A DNA stretch of 7,078 bases, from assembly GCA_031278275.1 (NCBI GenBank), contig JAITKW010000027.1, positions 1-7,078 of the forward strand, written 5' to 3'. The notes beneath the pieces were generated by a model that was given only the letters and a program-made list of their open reading frames with translations, had not been told where the DNA came from and made no database searches. Below are positions 1 through 5,595 of this stretch, piece by piece. Both the position numbers and the translations under genes were made by a program. This DNA is from Candidatus Nomurabacteria bacterium. GTDB taxonomy: Bacteria; Patescibacteriota; Saccharimonadia; Saccharimonadales; Saccharimonadaceae. The stretch's first letter is position 1; each line of letters opens with the position of its first letter.

Positions 1-1034
1 CCATCGGCGAAATTCCCACCGTCGTTGGTCTTAATCGGGATCTGCGAAATGCCAGTAATACCATATTCAATCGGATCTTCAAGCGTGATGATTTTGCGAT
101 CGGTCGTATTCAAGGCGCTAATAATACTATAAAGCGTCGTCGACTTACCAGAACCAGTCGGCCCCACCATCAACACCAAACCCCTCGGATGACTAATAAT
201 ATTGCTAATTTCTTGCTTTTCTTGGTCGCTAAGACCCAGCAGGTCAATATTTAGCAACGATTCATCAAAATTAAATAGCCTCAGCACCGCATCTTGCCCG
301 TGCATCGTTGGAACCGTCTCAACCCTAATATTTAATAGGTGCGTCGCCCCGTCGATGGTGATGTCTTTTTGCATGTGACCCGATTGTGGCTTGTTCGACG
401 CCACCGACACATTAGCCCGTGACGACAACTCACCCATAAAAATACGATAACGATCTTTATGCAGATCCGCCACTTGGTGCAAAATACCGTCGACTCGCAT
501 TCTGATCCGAATCGACCCACGTAAATTCTCGATGTGAATATCGCTGGCCTTTAATTTATCAGCCTGATCAACTAGAAAATCAAATACTTTATCGGTTGCC
601 ACGGAATTTAGAGTTTGACTAACTGCGGCCAAAGTTTCGCTATCGCCCTCTTTAGAAATTTTAATATCATCGTAAATGATATTCTTGGGCGGATCGTAAC
701 GACTCATAAACACCTTAAATGCGCTACTAGAAATCAAGAAAAACTCGATATTTTCGCCGTCCTCGTTGTATCTTTTCCTCATATCGACTATGGCGGACTG
801 CGGCGTTTGGCTCGTCACCAAAAAACGATACGGCTCGTCGCCTATACCGCCTTTTTGTAGCGGCACGATGGTGTTTTTATACATCTCTGGCACTTCTAGC
901 ATCCCGCTTACCAGTTCAATCGACTGCTCAAATTCTCTCGTATCTAAATACGGTATGCCCAAAATATGCGATCGCCCCTCGGTGGCCCGCTCGTCTGATT
1001 CTCTTCTTTGTCGTTGGATTTCTTCTTCGTTCAT
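1..1034 (-). CDS. pilB: Type IV pilus assembly ATPase, PilB/GspE family (3' part outside window)
   Basis: This is a secretion-type hexameric ATPase that would power pilin polymerisation at the cytoplasmic face of the membrane. The first 344 codons are visible. Residues about 24-110 look like the N-terminal MshEN/GSPII_E_N domain (LGIPYLD near the start). SDIHIE lies at residues 164-169, the usual start of the N2 domain. Walker A, GPTGSGKSTT, is at residues 291-300, and the Asp-box stretch TLEDPIEY is at 317-324. The ORF leaves the window at NFAD, just before the expected Walker B and His box, so completeness cannot be judged. The start at 1034 fits the domain length and lies only 8 nt from a consensus extended -10 box, so the mRNA is probably leaderless. 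PilB, GspE and MshE cannot be separated firmly from this part. The intact Walker A contrasts with the degenerate paralog at 6126-7076. Confidence 0.9.
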   Translation of the reverse strand, partial: MNEEEIQRQRRESDERATEGRSHILGIPYLDTREFEQSIELVSGMLEVPEMYKNTIVPLQKGGIGDEPYRFLVTSQTPQSAIVDMRKRYNEDGENIEFFLISSSAFKVFMSRYDPPKNIIYDDIKISKEGDSETLAAVSQTLNSVATDKVFDFLVDQADKLKASDIHIENLRGSIRIRMRVDGILHQVADLHKDRYRIFMGELSSRANVSVASNKPQSGHMQKDITIDGATHLLNIRVETVPTMHGQDAVLRLFNFDESLLNIDLLGLSDQEKQEISNIISHPRGLVLMVGPTGSGKSTTLYSIISALNTTDRKIITLEDPIEYGITGISQIPIKTNDGGNFAD

Positions 1035-1295
1035 CAACTACGATTATAACATGATGTTTATGGTTTTTTCTAGGTTTTTGTTAAATAGTTGGTCTAAATC
1101 TAATCCACTCCCATCATAACCTACCCCTTTTTTTAGCGCTCTGGCTGGGTCAAACTAGGTGCCGTCTCTAAAGATAGGTCAATAGCGTTTAGCGTTCCGA
1201 CCTGGACAAGAGTAAGTAGCTCGTGGTTTTGGTTTCAGCTTAAATGCCATATGAGCTGAGTTGCTTTGGGGTTTGCGGGGAAGTTTGTGGTGCCT
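1035..1295. other. Intergenic region between the FISUMP gene and the pilus ATPase gene
   Basis: I see no gene in these 261 bases. They hold the extended -10 promoter at 1043-1051, a tandem 7-bp repeat (TAGCGTT twice, 1183-1196), and an inverted repeat TCAGCT/AGCTGA at 1235-1259 that could form a 6-8 bp hairpin. The hairpin lies 37 nt past the stop of the FISUMP gene, but no T-run follows it on either strand. It is therefore not a clear intrinsic terminator. Confidence 0.5.
1043..1051 (-). promoter_or_regulatory. Extended -10 promoter of the pilus ATPase gene, leaderless
   Basis: On the minus strand the sequence is TG-T-TATAAT, a perfect -10 hexamer with the TGn extension. Only 8 nt separate it from the ATG at 1034, so transcription should begin within about 2 nt of the start codon. 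No Shine-Dalgarno sequence could fit in such a transcript. No convincing -35 box is seen 16-18 nt upstream, as is common for extended -10 promoters. Confidence 0.7.
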
Positions 1296-3182
1296 TTATT
1301 GGTAGAGGATGCAGCGGACGGCTAGTCCGTAGTATTTTGCCGTATCAAACCTTACATTTATACCATATCTACTAAAAGTTATACCGTAACCGTCTGATGC
1401 GGAGTAGGCAGTAGCCGACCAATGGAGACCAGCTTCACCCCGACTAGTCATACCAGTGCCTGGTAAAAAGTAACCAGCGTAATAGCCACGCCATGCGCCA
1501 CTGGAGATCCAATTTTCACCGTGAGCTTGGTCATTGGTAGTGGAAGCCCCGCCATCACCAGCCATCATGCCGTTGAGGTAAGAAAACTCACCGCTACTAC
1601 CGCCGGTTGGTAAGCGCCAATTGGCTGGGCAAAGCTCGACTCCGGCTTCGGACACATTACCACTACTAGCACTACATTTGGCACTAGCGGTACCGAGTGC
1701 TGCGCACCAGTTATATAAATAACCACATTCTGCATAGGTGAGCGTAATAGAAGTACTATAGGCACTGGCGCATCGGGATGAGCTTGTGACGGTTGTACTA
1801 GAAGGGTCTACCCATTGTTTAGCGGAGGGGGCGGCTTCTCGACACCAAGCAGTGGCGGATGGTGTGCAATAGGTGCTGGTGGTGCCGGCTCCGCTAGTAA
1901 ACTCGATTCCAGCACTGTATGTAGTGATTCCACTAGTGGACTCACTATAGGCTAGATTAGTCAACATCCAACATTTGTTATCTGCCATTTTGGCGATGGC
2001 GTAATAATGACCGTCTCGCTCATCTTTGACGACAGAAATGACCGGATTGGTGGCGGTGGAAATACTGGCGTTGCTGCACATAGCTAGGGTGACATCTTGG
2101 ATATTGCTGCCGTCTTGGATAATTTGATTGTTAATGTAGGTATAGGTGATATTGGTGTTACTTTGACCACCGGTAGTTTTTATCTGGACGGCGTAACTGC
2201 CGGCGGTGGCTTGGGCGGGGGCGAGGCAAGTTAGACTGGTGGCGCTGATGACGTTGATGTCGGTGCAGTATTGGCCGCCGATGGTGACACCGTGGACGAC
2301 GAGGCTGGTGCCGTCATCTTTCATGAAGCCGGCGCCGGTGATGGTGACCGTTTGGTGAGCGGTTACATCACTTTGGCTGCTGGGGCTGATGGTGTGGACT
2401 TCGGGGATGGGCAGGGGTGGGATTTTGGCGGTGACGGTCAGGCGGAGGGTGCCGATGTAATTGCCAGCACGAATACCGAAGTCGGCCCGAGCAGCGAGTA
2501 GAATGTGGATGATGTCACCGTCAGTAGGAGTGGCGATGGTGGTATCACGAATTTTGACGGCACTAGATAGGACGGGAACTCTGGCGTAGGGGGCGTTGAG
2601 GAAATCTTGTTTGGCAGTATTGCCGACATTAGCAGCATCAACAGTATAGGCAACATCAAAGGTATTAGCAGGAGTGGAATCACGACTAACTTCGCTTTCT
2701 GGCAGGGCAAAGCCCCAAGTATTATTAGCAAGAGTTTGGGGATTATCAAAATCACCAATGGCGGGTGTGATGAAATGACCGGTGGCGCTACCTAAACCAG
2801 TTAAACAAGTATCAACGAAAGTTGCGCAAGCAGTGTCGTTATCAGCCGAAAAATGGATAGTGTAACCATCGGAATTATTGGTTTTGACATTAGCGATAAA
2901 TTGACAGTTGGCCATAAAACCAACCGGCGAAGGCTCCAAGGGAAGTTGGCAGACGTCATTATCCAAAGTAACATCAATACCCTCACCAGCAACGACAGCT
3001 AATGTGATACCATGCGATTTAACCTCTTCGTAAGAAGCTGCACCGTCCAGCGACTGCAAAGCGACCCATTGGCAAATCATAAAGTAAAGACCAAGTATAA
3101 AGAAGCCAACAGTCAGCACCGAAATCGATAACTTGAGAGGTTTCCCAAGTTTAGAAAATTGGTCAGTGAGGCAAAAACCCAT
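1296..3182 (-). CDS. Membrane-anchored surface protein with TIG/IPT-like and FISUMP domains
   Basis: A 628-residue exported protein of unknown specific role, probably displayed outside the cell. Residues 1-16 are short and partly basic, and 17-40 form one hydrophobic segment without a clear cleavage site, so it is probably an uncleaved signal anchor. Residues 55-252 form a beta-rich extracellular region with several cysteines. Residues 258-347 resemble a TIG/IPT Ig-like domain (HTISPSSQSDVT, then ITGAGF and LVVHGVTIGG). The C-terminal part from about 380 carries FISUMP (Fibrobacter succinogenes major paralogous domain) hallmarks: DNKCWMLTNLAY at 401-412, YLYNWCAA at 488-495, CPANWRLPT at 518-526, LHWSAT at 586-591 and GLAVRCI at 619-625. 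The ATG at 3182 has an AGGAG Shine-Dalgarno sequence (3189-3193) with 6-nt spacing. No sortase signal is seen. A leader ORF with a (GA)10 tract overlaps the start. The fold assignment is fairly sure; the ligand or function is unknown. Confidence 0.88.
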   Translation of the reverse strand: MGFCLTDQFSKLGKPLKLSISVLTVGFFILGLYFMICQWVALQSLDGAASYEEVKSHGITLAVVAGEGIDVTLDNDVCQLPLEPSPVGFMANCQFIANVKTNNSDGYTIHFSADNDTACATFVDTCLTGLGSATGHFITPAIGDFDNPQTLANNTWGFALPESEVSRDSTPANTFDVAYTVDAANVGNTAKQDFLNAPYARVPVLSSAVKIRDTTIATPTDGDIIHILLAARADFGIRAGNYIGTLRLTVTAKIPPLPIPEVHTISPSSQSDVTAHQTVTITGAGFMKDDGTSLVVHGVTIGGQYCTDINVISATSLTCLAPAQATAGSYAVQIKTTGGQSNTNITYTYINNQIIQDGSNIQDVTLAMCSNASISTATNPVISVVKDERDGHYYAIAKMADNKCWMLTNLAYSESTSGITTYSAGIEFTSGAGTTSTYCTPSATAWCREAAPSAKQWVDPSSTTVTSSSRCASAYSTSITLTYAECGYLYNWCAALGTASAKCSASSGNVSEAGVELCPANWRLPTGGSSGEFSYLNGMMAGDGGASTTNDQAHGENWISSGAWRGYYAGYFLPGTGMTSRGEAGLHWSATAYSASDGYGITFSRYGINVRFDTAKYYGLAVRCILYQ

Positions 3183-3408
3183 ACCGAGCTCCTAGTAATA
3201 TAATGATGTTACTGCGATTTACCGAGAGAACCGGCGAGTTTTGCGCCCCGCCACCGCGCGCCCGAGAGAACCGGCGACCTTGCGCCCCGCCACTGCGCGC
3301 CGAGAGAGAGAGAGAGAGAGAGTTCGCACGGTTCGCGCACCCCGCCTGACAACTCAAGCCAAATCGCCTAACCAACTCCAACCAATTTTGTCCAAATCTC
3401 CCTTTCAT
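3163..3408 (-). CDS. Candidate 81-codon leader ORF upstream of and overlapping the FISUMP gene
   Basis: This short ORF begins 8 nt from a near-consensus extended -10 promoter (3417-3444), the same spacing seen at the pilus ATPase gene, so its ATG would be at or near the 5' end of the transcript. It runs through the (GA)10 tract, read as repeated Ser-Leu, and a GC-rich tandem repeat, read as Arg/Gly-rich ARSGGAQ and ARGGGAQ. It ends 20 nt inside the FISUMP gene in another frame. The product has no recognisable domain, signal peptide or membrane segment, and its composition is dictated by the repeats. It may be only an untranslated leader of about 230 nt. If translated, its likely role is to couple or modulate FISUMP translation, because ribosomes on it would cross that gene's AGGAG and ATG. 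Confidence 0.3.
   Translation of the reverse strand: MKGRFGQNWLELVRRFGLSCQAGCANRANSLSLSLSARSGGAQGRRFSRARGGGAQNSPVLSVNRSNIIILLGARYGFLPH
3222..3300. repeat. GC-rich imperfect tandem repeat, units of 40 and 39 bp
   Basis: Unit one (3222-3261) and unit two (3262-3300) both start CCGAGAGAACCGGCGA and continue through TGCGCCCCGCCAC/T to GCGCGC. They differ by a one-base indel and a few substitutions. A third copy appears to begin at 3301 but turns into the (GA)n tract, followed by a decayed GTTCGCGCACCCCGCC-like stretch at 3331-3346. The region is much richer in GC than its surroundings. Confidence 0.85.
3302..3322. repeat. Dinucleotide microsatellite (GA)10
   Basis: An uninterrupted 21-base alternating G/A run, read as CT on the minus coding strand. 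It lies about 120 nt upstream of the FISUMP start and inside the candidate leader ORF. Such tracts are prone to slipped-strand length change. A change of one unit would shift the leader ORF into frames that stop at 3219-3221 or 3209-3211, before the FISUMP ribosome binding site. Confidence 0.92.
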
Positions 3409-3416
3409 ACGTAACC

Positions 3417-3444
3417 ATTATAGCACTTTTTATGTTAATGTAAA
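3417..3444 (-). promoter_or_regulatory. Strong sigma70-type promoter for the FISUMP transcription unit
   Basis: On the minus strand TTTACA (3439-3444) is followed after 16 nt by TATAAT (3417-3422), with a TGC extension directly upstream of the -10. This is the best promoter in the window. Transcription would start at about 3409-3411 and read the leader ORF, the GA tract and the tandem repeat before the FISUMP gene. Confidence 0.75.
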
Positions 3445-3492
3445 CATAGTTTGCTCGGAGTTTCTGCTTAAAAACCTCGCCAGATTTTACGC

Positions 3493-3597
3493 TCAAGTTT
3501 CAGTCTGCGCAAAACTCCGCAACATCTTCGCCACAGTGGATTTCCCTGAGCCAGAGTTTCCCCGCAACAAAATCAATTTCGTGTCGCTACGCCTCAT
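3493..3597 (-). pseudogene. 5' remnant of a P-loop kinase gene (AAA-type nucleotide-binding protein)
   Basis: A 34-codon ORF starts with an ATG, then reads KLILLRGNSGSGKSTVAKML and stops soon after at a TGA. This is the typical N-terminal beta-strand, Walker A (GNSGSGKST) and following helix of small P-loop kinases such as the AAA_33, zeta-toxin or nucleotide kinase-like families, which normally have 150-200 residues. After the TGA no continuation of a kinase was found in the other two frames of the minus strand, because both meet stops soon. The gene therefore appears truncated, its 3' part replaced by the promoter region of the FISUMP gene. Which kinase family it came from cannot be told. 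It still has a promoter-like box upstream, so it could be a transcribed relic. Confidence 0.6.
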
Positions 3598-3631
3598 AAT
3601 AATCAACCTGCATAATCTCAATCATAATAAA

Positions 3632-3640
3632 ATTATACCA
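3632..3640 (-). promoter_or_regulatory. Extended -10 box upstream of the kinase remnant
   Basis: TG-G-TATAAT on the minus strand, with no good -35 box. The predicted start is about 28 nt before the ATG at 3597, where a weak AGG precedes the start codon. It has the same TGnTATAAT form as the promoters at 1043 and 3417. Confidence 0.45.
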
Positions 3641-3777
3641 CGCTCAATACACCACCAAAGCAACAATTGAGTTGGGCCACGCCAAACACAAAACTGCGAC
3701 AAAGACAACGCCGTTTTCTTGTTATCGTCCGATGAATAATCGGGGGTATTTTTTGTGCAAGATTGGCTAAATGCGCC

Positions 3778-3808
3778 AAAAAGAATGCCCCCGAAGAGCA
3801 TTCTTTTT
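3778..3808 (-). terminator. Intrinsic terminator of the secreted anchor protein gene (bidirectional)
   Basis: An 11-bp perfect inverted repeat, AAAAAGAATGC and GCATTCTTTTT, encloses a 9-nt loop and ends in T-runs on both strands. It lies 24 nt past the stop codon at 3832, as expected for a rho-independent terminator of that gene. It should separate it from the kinase remnant and FISUMP units downstream. Confidence 0.85.
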
Positions 3809-3831
3809 TGTGATTGATAGTTTTGTTTGGC

Positions 3832-4698
3832 TTAATCTTCTTTTTTTGACAATTTCTTGGTTGCTACGAAAACGCTACCCGCCAAAGCCACAACTGTCAA
3901 ACTTGGCAAAATGCTAGACATGGCAGAGTTTTGGTCATCGCTACTGAACAAACCACTATCCGGAGCTTCTTTGCCATCGGTTTTTGTGTCTTCCGTCTCT
4001 TCTTTTACATACACTACCCAGCCGTTGCCGTTCTCACCCTCAACATAAGTTTTATCAGCAGAAACAATGTTATTAGAATCAAGAGTTATGCCAGTAAAGT
4101 AAATGTTAGGATCTTGGTTCGCTGGAATCTTAACTGTGTCAACCTTAAATGAAATATTTTTCAGATATGGCACGATATTTGTCGGGATTGAAGCTTGGTT
4201 AGCCAAATCTACGCTATTAGCTTCAATTGAGACTTTTACAGTTCCAGATAGCCCCGTACCTCCCGCTTGCAAGGAAACAGCTTTCTCGGCAATTTTGGCA
4301 ATTGCAGCAACACCAGCCTCGTTAATGTCACCTGTTTTTACACTAATGGTTTCTACTGGGCTCAGGCTGCCAATGCCACTAATCAGGTTTGCAAGATCCG
4401 GGTCATTAAGTTTGGTATCAATATCACCAAGTGCCCAAGTAGCATCCGTGGCGCTAATTACAACATTCTTTGCACCTGCGCAAGTGCCTGCTAATGTAGT
4501 GTTACCTAATATCTCAGTAACATCAGCCTTAACTTCAGCCCACGTTGCCACATCAAAGTTAAGAGTGATAGTAGATACGCCATCACAATTAACTACCCCG
4601 TTAGTTGAGCCTACCGTAGCGGCAAACACCGGCGTACTCACCAACCCCACACTTAAAGCTGCAGCCACAGCCAAACTTGATACTAATTGTTTTTTCAT
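3832..4698 (-). CDS. Secreted protein with signal peptide and C-terminal sortase-like anchor
   Basis: A 288-residue protein with a textbook Sec signal peptide: MKKQ, a hydrophobic core at residues 5-20, and TPVFA-A with cleavage near residue 26 or 27. The mature region (about 28-230) is rich in Thr, Ser, Asn, Val and Ile and is probably beta-structured, with two cysteines (38 and 73) that could pair; I recognise no family. After an acidic linker (EETEDTKTDGKE) come APDSG at 245-249, a hydrophobic segment at about 262-279 and the basic tail KKLSKKED. This order matches a cell-wall sorting signal with a non-canonical motif in place of LPXTG. If no sortase uses it, the protein is simply membrane-anchored by its C terminus. 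AAGGAG at 4705-4710 lies 6 nt from the ATG. It is monocistronic, with its own promoter and terminator, and a G10 tract in the promoter suggests phase variation. Confidence 0.87.
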   Translation of the reverse strand: MKKQLVSSLAVAAALSVGLVSTPVFAATVGSTNGVVNCDGVSTITLNFDVATWAEVKADVTEILGNTTLAGTCAGAKNVVISATDATWALGDIDTKLNDPDLANLISGIGSLSPVETISVKTGDINEAGVAAIAKIAEKAVSLQAGGTGLSGTVKVSIEANSVDLANQASIPTNIVPYLKNISFKVDTVKIPANQDPNIYFTGITLDSNNIVSADKTYVEGENGNGWVVYVKEETEDTKTDGKEAPDSGLFSSDDQNSAMSSILPSLTVVALAGSVFVATKKLSKKED

Positions 4699-4737
4699 AT
4701 CCCTCTCCTTGCGAATATTTTTAATAGTTATATACCT

Positions 4738-4766
4738 ATCATACCCCCCCCCCAGCGGAATTGCAA
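4738..4766 (-). promoter_or_regulatory. Promoter of the secreted protein gene with a G10 spacer
   Basis: On the minus strand TTGCAA (4761-4766) and TATGAT (4738-4743) are 17 nt apart. Ten of those 17 bases are an unbroken G run next to the -10 box. The predicted transcription start is about 33 nt before the ATG at 4698. Gain or loss of single G residues would move the spacer away from the 17-nt optimum. Nearby AT-rich alternatives such as TATATA exist, so the exact -10 is not certain. Confidence 0.6.
4744..4753. repeat. Homopolymer C10 (plus) / G10 (minus)
   Basis: A run of ten cytosines on the plus strand in an otherwise AT-rich intergenic region. It falls exactly between the -35 and -10 boxes proposed for the gene at 3832-4698. 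Tract length may also be affected by sequencing error. Confidence 0.95.
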
Positions 4767-4778
4767 GCTTTTTTGCAA
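4761..4778. repeat. TTGCAA inverted repeat in the divergent intergenic region
   Basis: The self-complementary hexamer TTGCAA occurs at 4761-4766 and 4773-4778, separated by GCTTTT, and a third copy is at 4848-4853. The first copy also serves as the -35 box of the minus-strand promoter. The pair could form a small hairpin or an operator site, but no regulator is known for it. Confidence 0.4.
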
Positions 4779-4893
4779 CTTTTGGTCTTGTTTTGAAGTT
4801 TTATAGGGGTGTCTGGTTATATGAACCTTAATAATATTTGGCGTTATTTGCAATTTTTTGGCAGAATATTTCAAAAACAATCGTTTTGTGTAG

Positions 4894-4899
4894 TATTAT
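4894..4899 (+). promoter_or_regulatory. Probable -10 box of recX, leaderless
   Basis: TATTAT lies 6 nt before the recX ATG at 4906, and an overlapping alternative TAGTAT is at 4891-4896. A TTTCAA at 4869-4874 could be the -35 box, 16 nt from TAGTAT or 19 nt from TATTAT. Either choice puts the transcription start at or within a few bases of the ATG. No Shine-Dalgarno sequence precedes the ATG, which fits a leaderless mRNA. Confidence 0.5.
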
Positions 4900-4905
4900 G
4901 CTCTC

Positions 4906-5595
4906 ATGGAACAACCTCAAAAAATCACTGCTATCACCAAACAGGCGCATAACGCAAACCGCGTTAATATTTTTGTGAATGGTCGTTTTGCGCTAGCGCT
5001 CGGGCTGACGCAAGTCGTGGACGAAAAACTGAGAGTTGGGTTGGCGCTTGACCAAGCGAGGTTGGCGGAGTTGGAGCAACAAGGCGTTTTTGACAAATAT
5101 TATCAACGCGCCTTGATATACGCCTTGACAAGACCCCGTTCCGAAAAGGAAATCCGCGATTATTTACGCAAAAAAACCGCGCCCGTGATGAAGCGCATTC
5201 AAAATCGTGACGGCGATTATGAAATCGTCACAAAATCTGGCATGAACTCCAAGTTAATTGAGCCCATCATTGAAAAATTAAAAACCAAAAAATACCTTGA
5301 TGATTATCAATTTGCCAGATTTTGGGCAGAAAACCGCAATCTGAAAAAAGGCATTTCGGTTTATCAATTACGCCAAGAATTGCTGAAAAAAGGCATTTCA
5401 AACGCCATAATTGACGACATTTTGACAACTTCAACGCGCACGGACGTAAATGAAATCCGAAAAATCATCGCAAAAAAACGCACCAAATATGATGACCAAA
5501 AACTAATCGCCTATCTCGTCCAAAAAGGTTTTGATTACGCTACGGTTCTTGACTCTGTTCGGACTGATTCTGCAAATCCGGATTTTGACCCCTGA
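4906..5595 (+). CDS. recX: Regulatory protein RecX
   Basis: RecX binds RecA filaments and limits their growth and recombinase activity in the cytoplasm. The 229-residue protein has an N-terminal strand-rich part (VNIFVNGRFALALGL at about 20-34) and then helical repeats. Repeat one contains YALTRPRSEKEIRDYLRKK at 72-90, the family signature. Repeat two contains YLDDYQFARFWAENR at 130-144 and KKGISVYQLRQELLKKGIS at 147-165. Repeat three is at about 181-219 and ends with KGFDY. Between repeat-one signature and the IIEKLKTKKYLDD segment lie about 25 extra, mostly polar and charged residues (91-115), absent from compact RecX proteins. The start at 4906 is supported by the -10 box 6 nt upstream. 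The last 56 bases overlap the convergent PRC-barrel gene. No recA or lexA is visible in the window. Confidence 0.93.
   Translation: MEQPQKITAITKQAHNANRVNIFVNGRFALALGLTQVVDEKLRVGLALDQARLAELEQQGVFDKYYQRALIYALTRPRSEKEIRDYLRKKTAPVMKRIQNRDGDYEIVTKSGMNSKLIEPIIEKLKTKKYLDDYQFARFWAENRNLKKGISVYQLRQELLKKGISNAIIDDILTTSTRTDVNEIRKIIAKKRTKYDDQKLIAYLVQKGFDYATVLDSVRTDSANPDFDP

Larger units (their letters stand above)
3598..3831. other. Intergenic region upstream of the kinase remnant
   Basis: Apart from the -10 box at 3632 and the hairpin at 3778-3808, I see no gene here. A second small palindrome, CCGAT-GAATA-ATCGG near 3729-3743, is followed on the plus strand by GGGTATTTTTT. It looks like a weak plus-strand terminator, but no plus-strand gene precedes it. 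The part from about 3640 to 3720 shows no recognised protein remnant on either strand. Confidence 0.4.

Noticed and set aside
615..1119. Plus-strand ORFs of 81 and 117 codons
   Set aside because: They are antisense to the clearly conserved pilus ATPase frame and have no recognisable domain.
1235..1259. Intrinsic terminator of the FISUMP gene
   Set aside because: The hairpin TCAGCT/AGCTGA exists, but no T-run follows on either strand, so I list it only as an inverted repeat within the intergenic region.
2438..2758. Minus-strand 106-codon ORF inside the FISUMP gene
   Set aside because: It is an out-of-frame shadow with low-complexity hydrophobic content and no ribosome binding site.
3222..3322. 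CRISPR-like array
   Set aside because: There are only two contiguous near-identical units and no unique spacers between them, so this is a tandem repeat.
3320..3350. tRNA T-arm-like GGTTCGCGCACC
   Set aside because: No acceptor, D or anticodon stems can be placed around it on either strand.
3729..3757. Plus-strand terminator CCGAT-GAATA-ATCGG with T-run
   Set aside because: The stem has only 5 bp and no plus-strand gene precedes it.
4103..4831. Plus-strand ORF of 242 codons
   Set aside because: It is antisense to the secreted protein gene, whose signal peptide, Shine-Dalgarno sequence, promoter and terminator are all evident. The antisense product has no domain and its C terminus is read from the C10 and AT-rich intergenic DNA.
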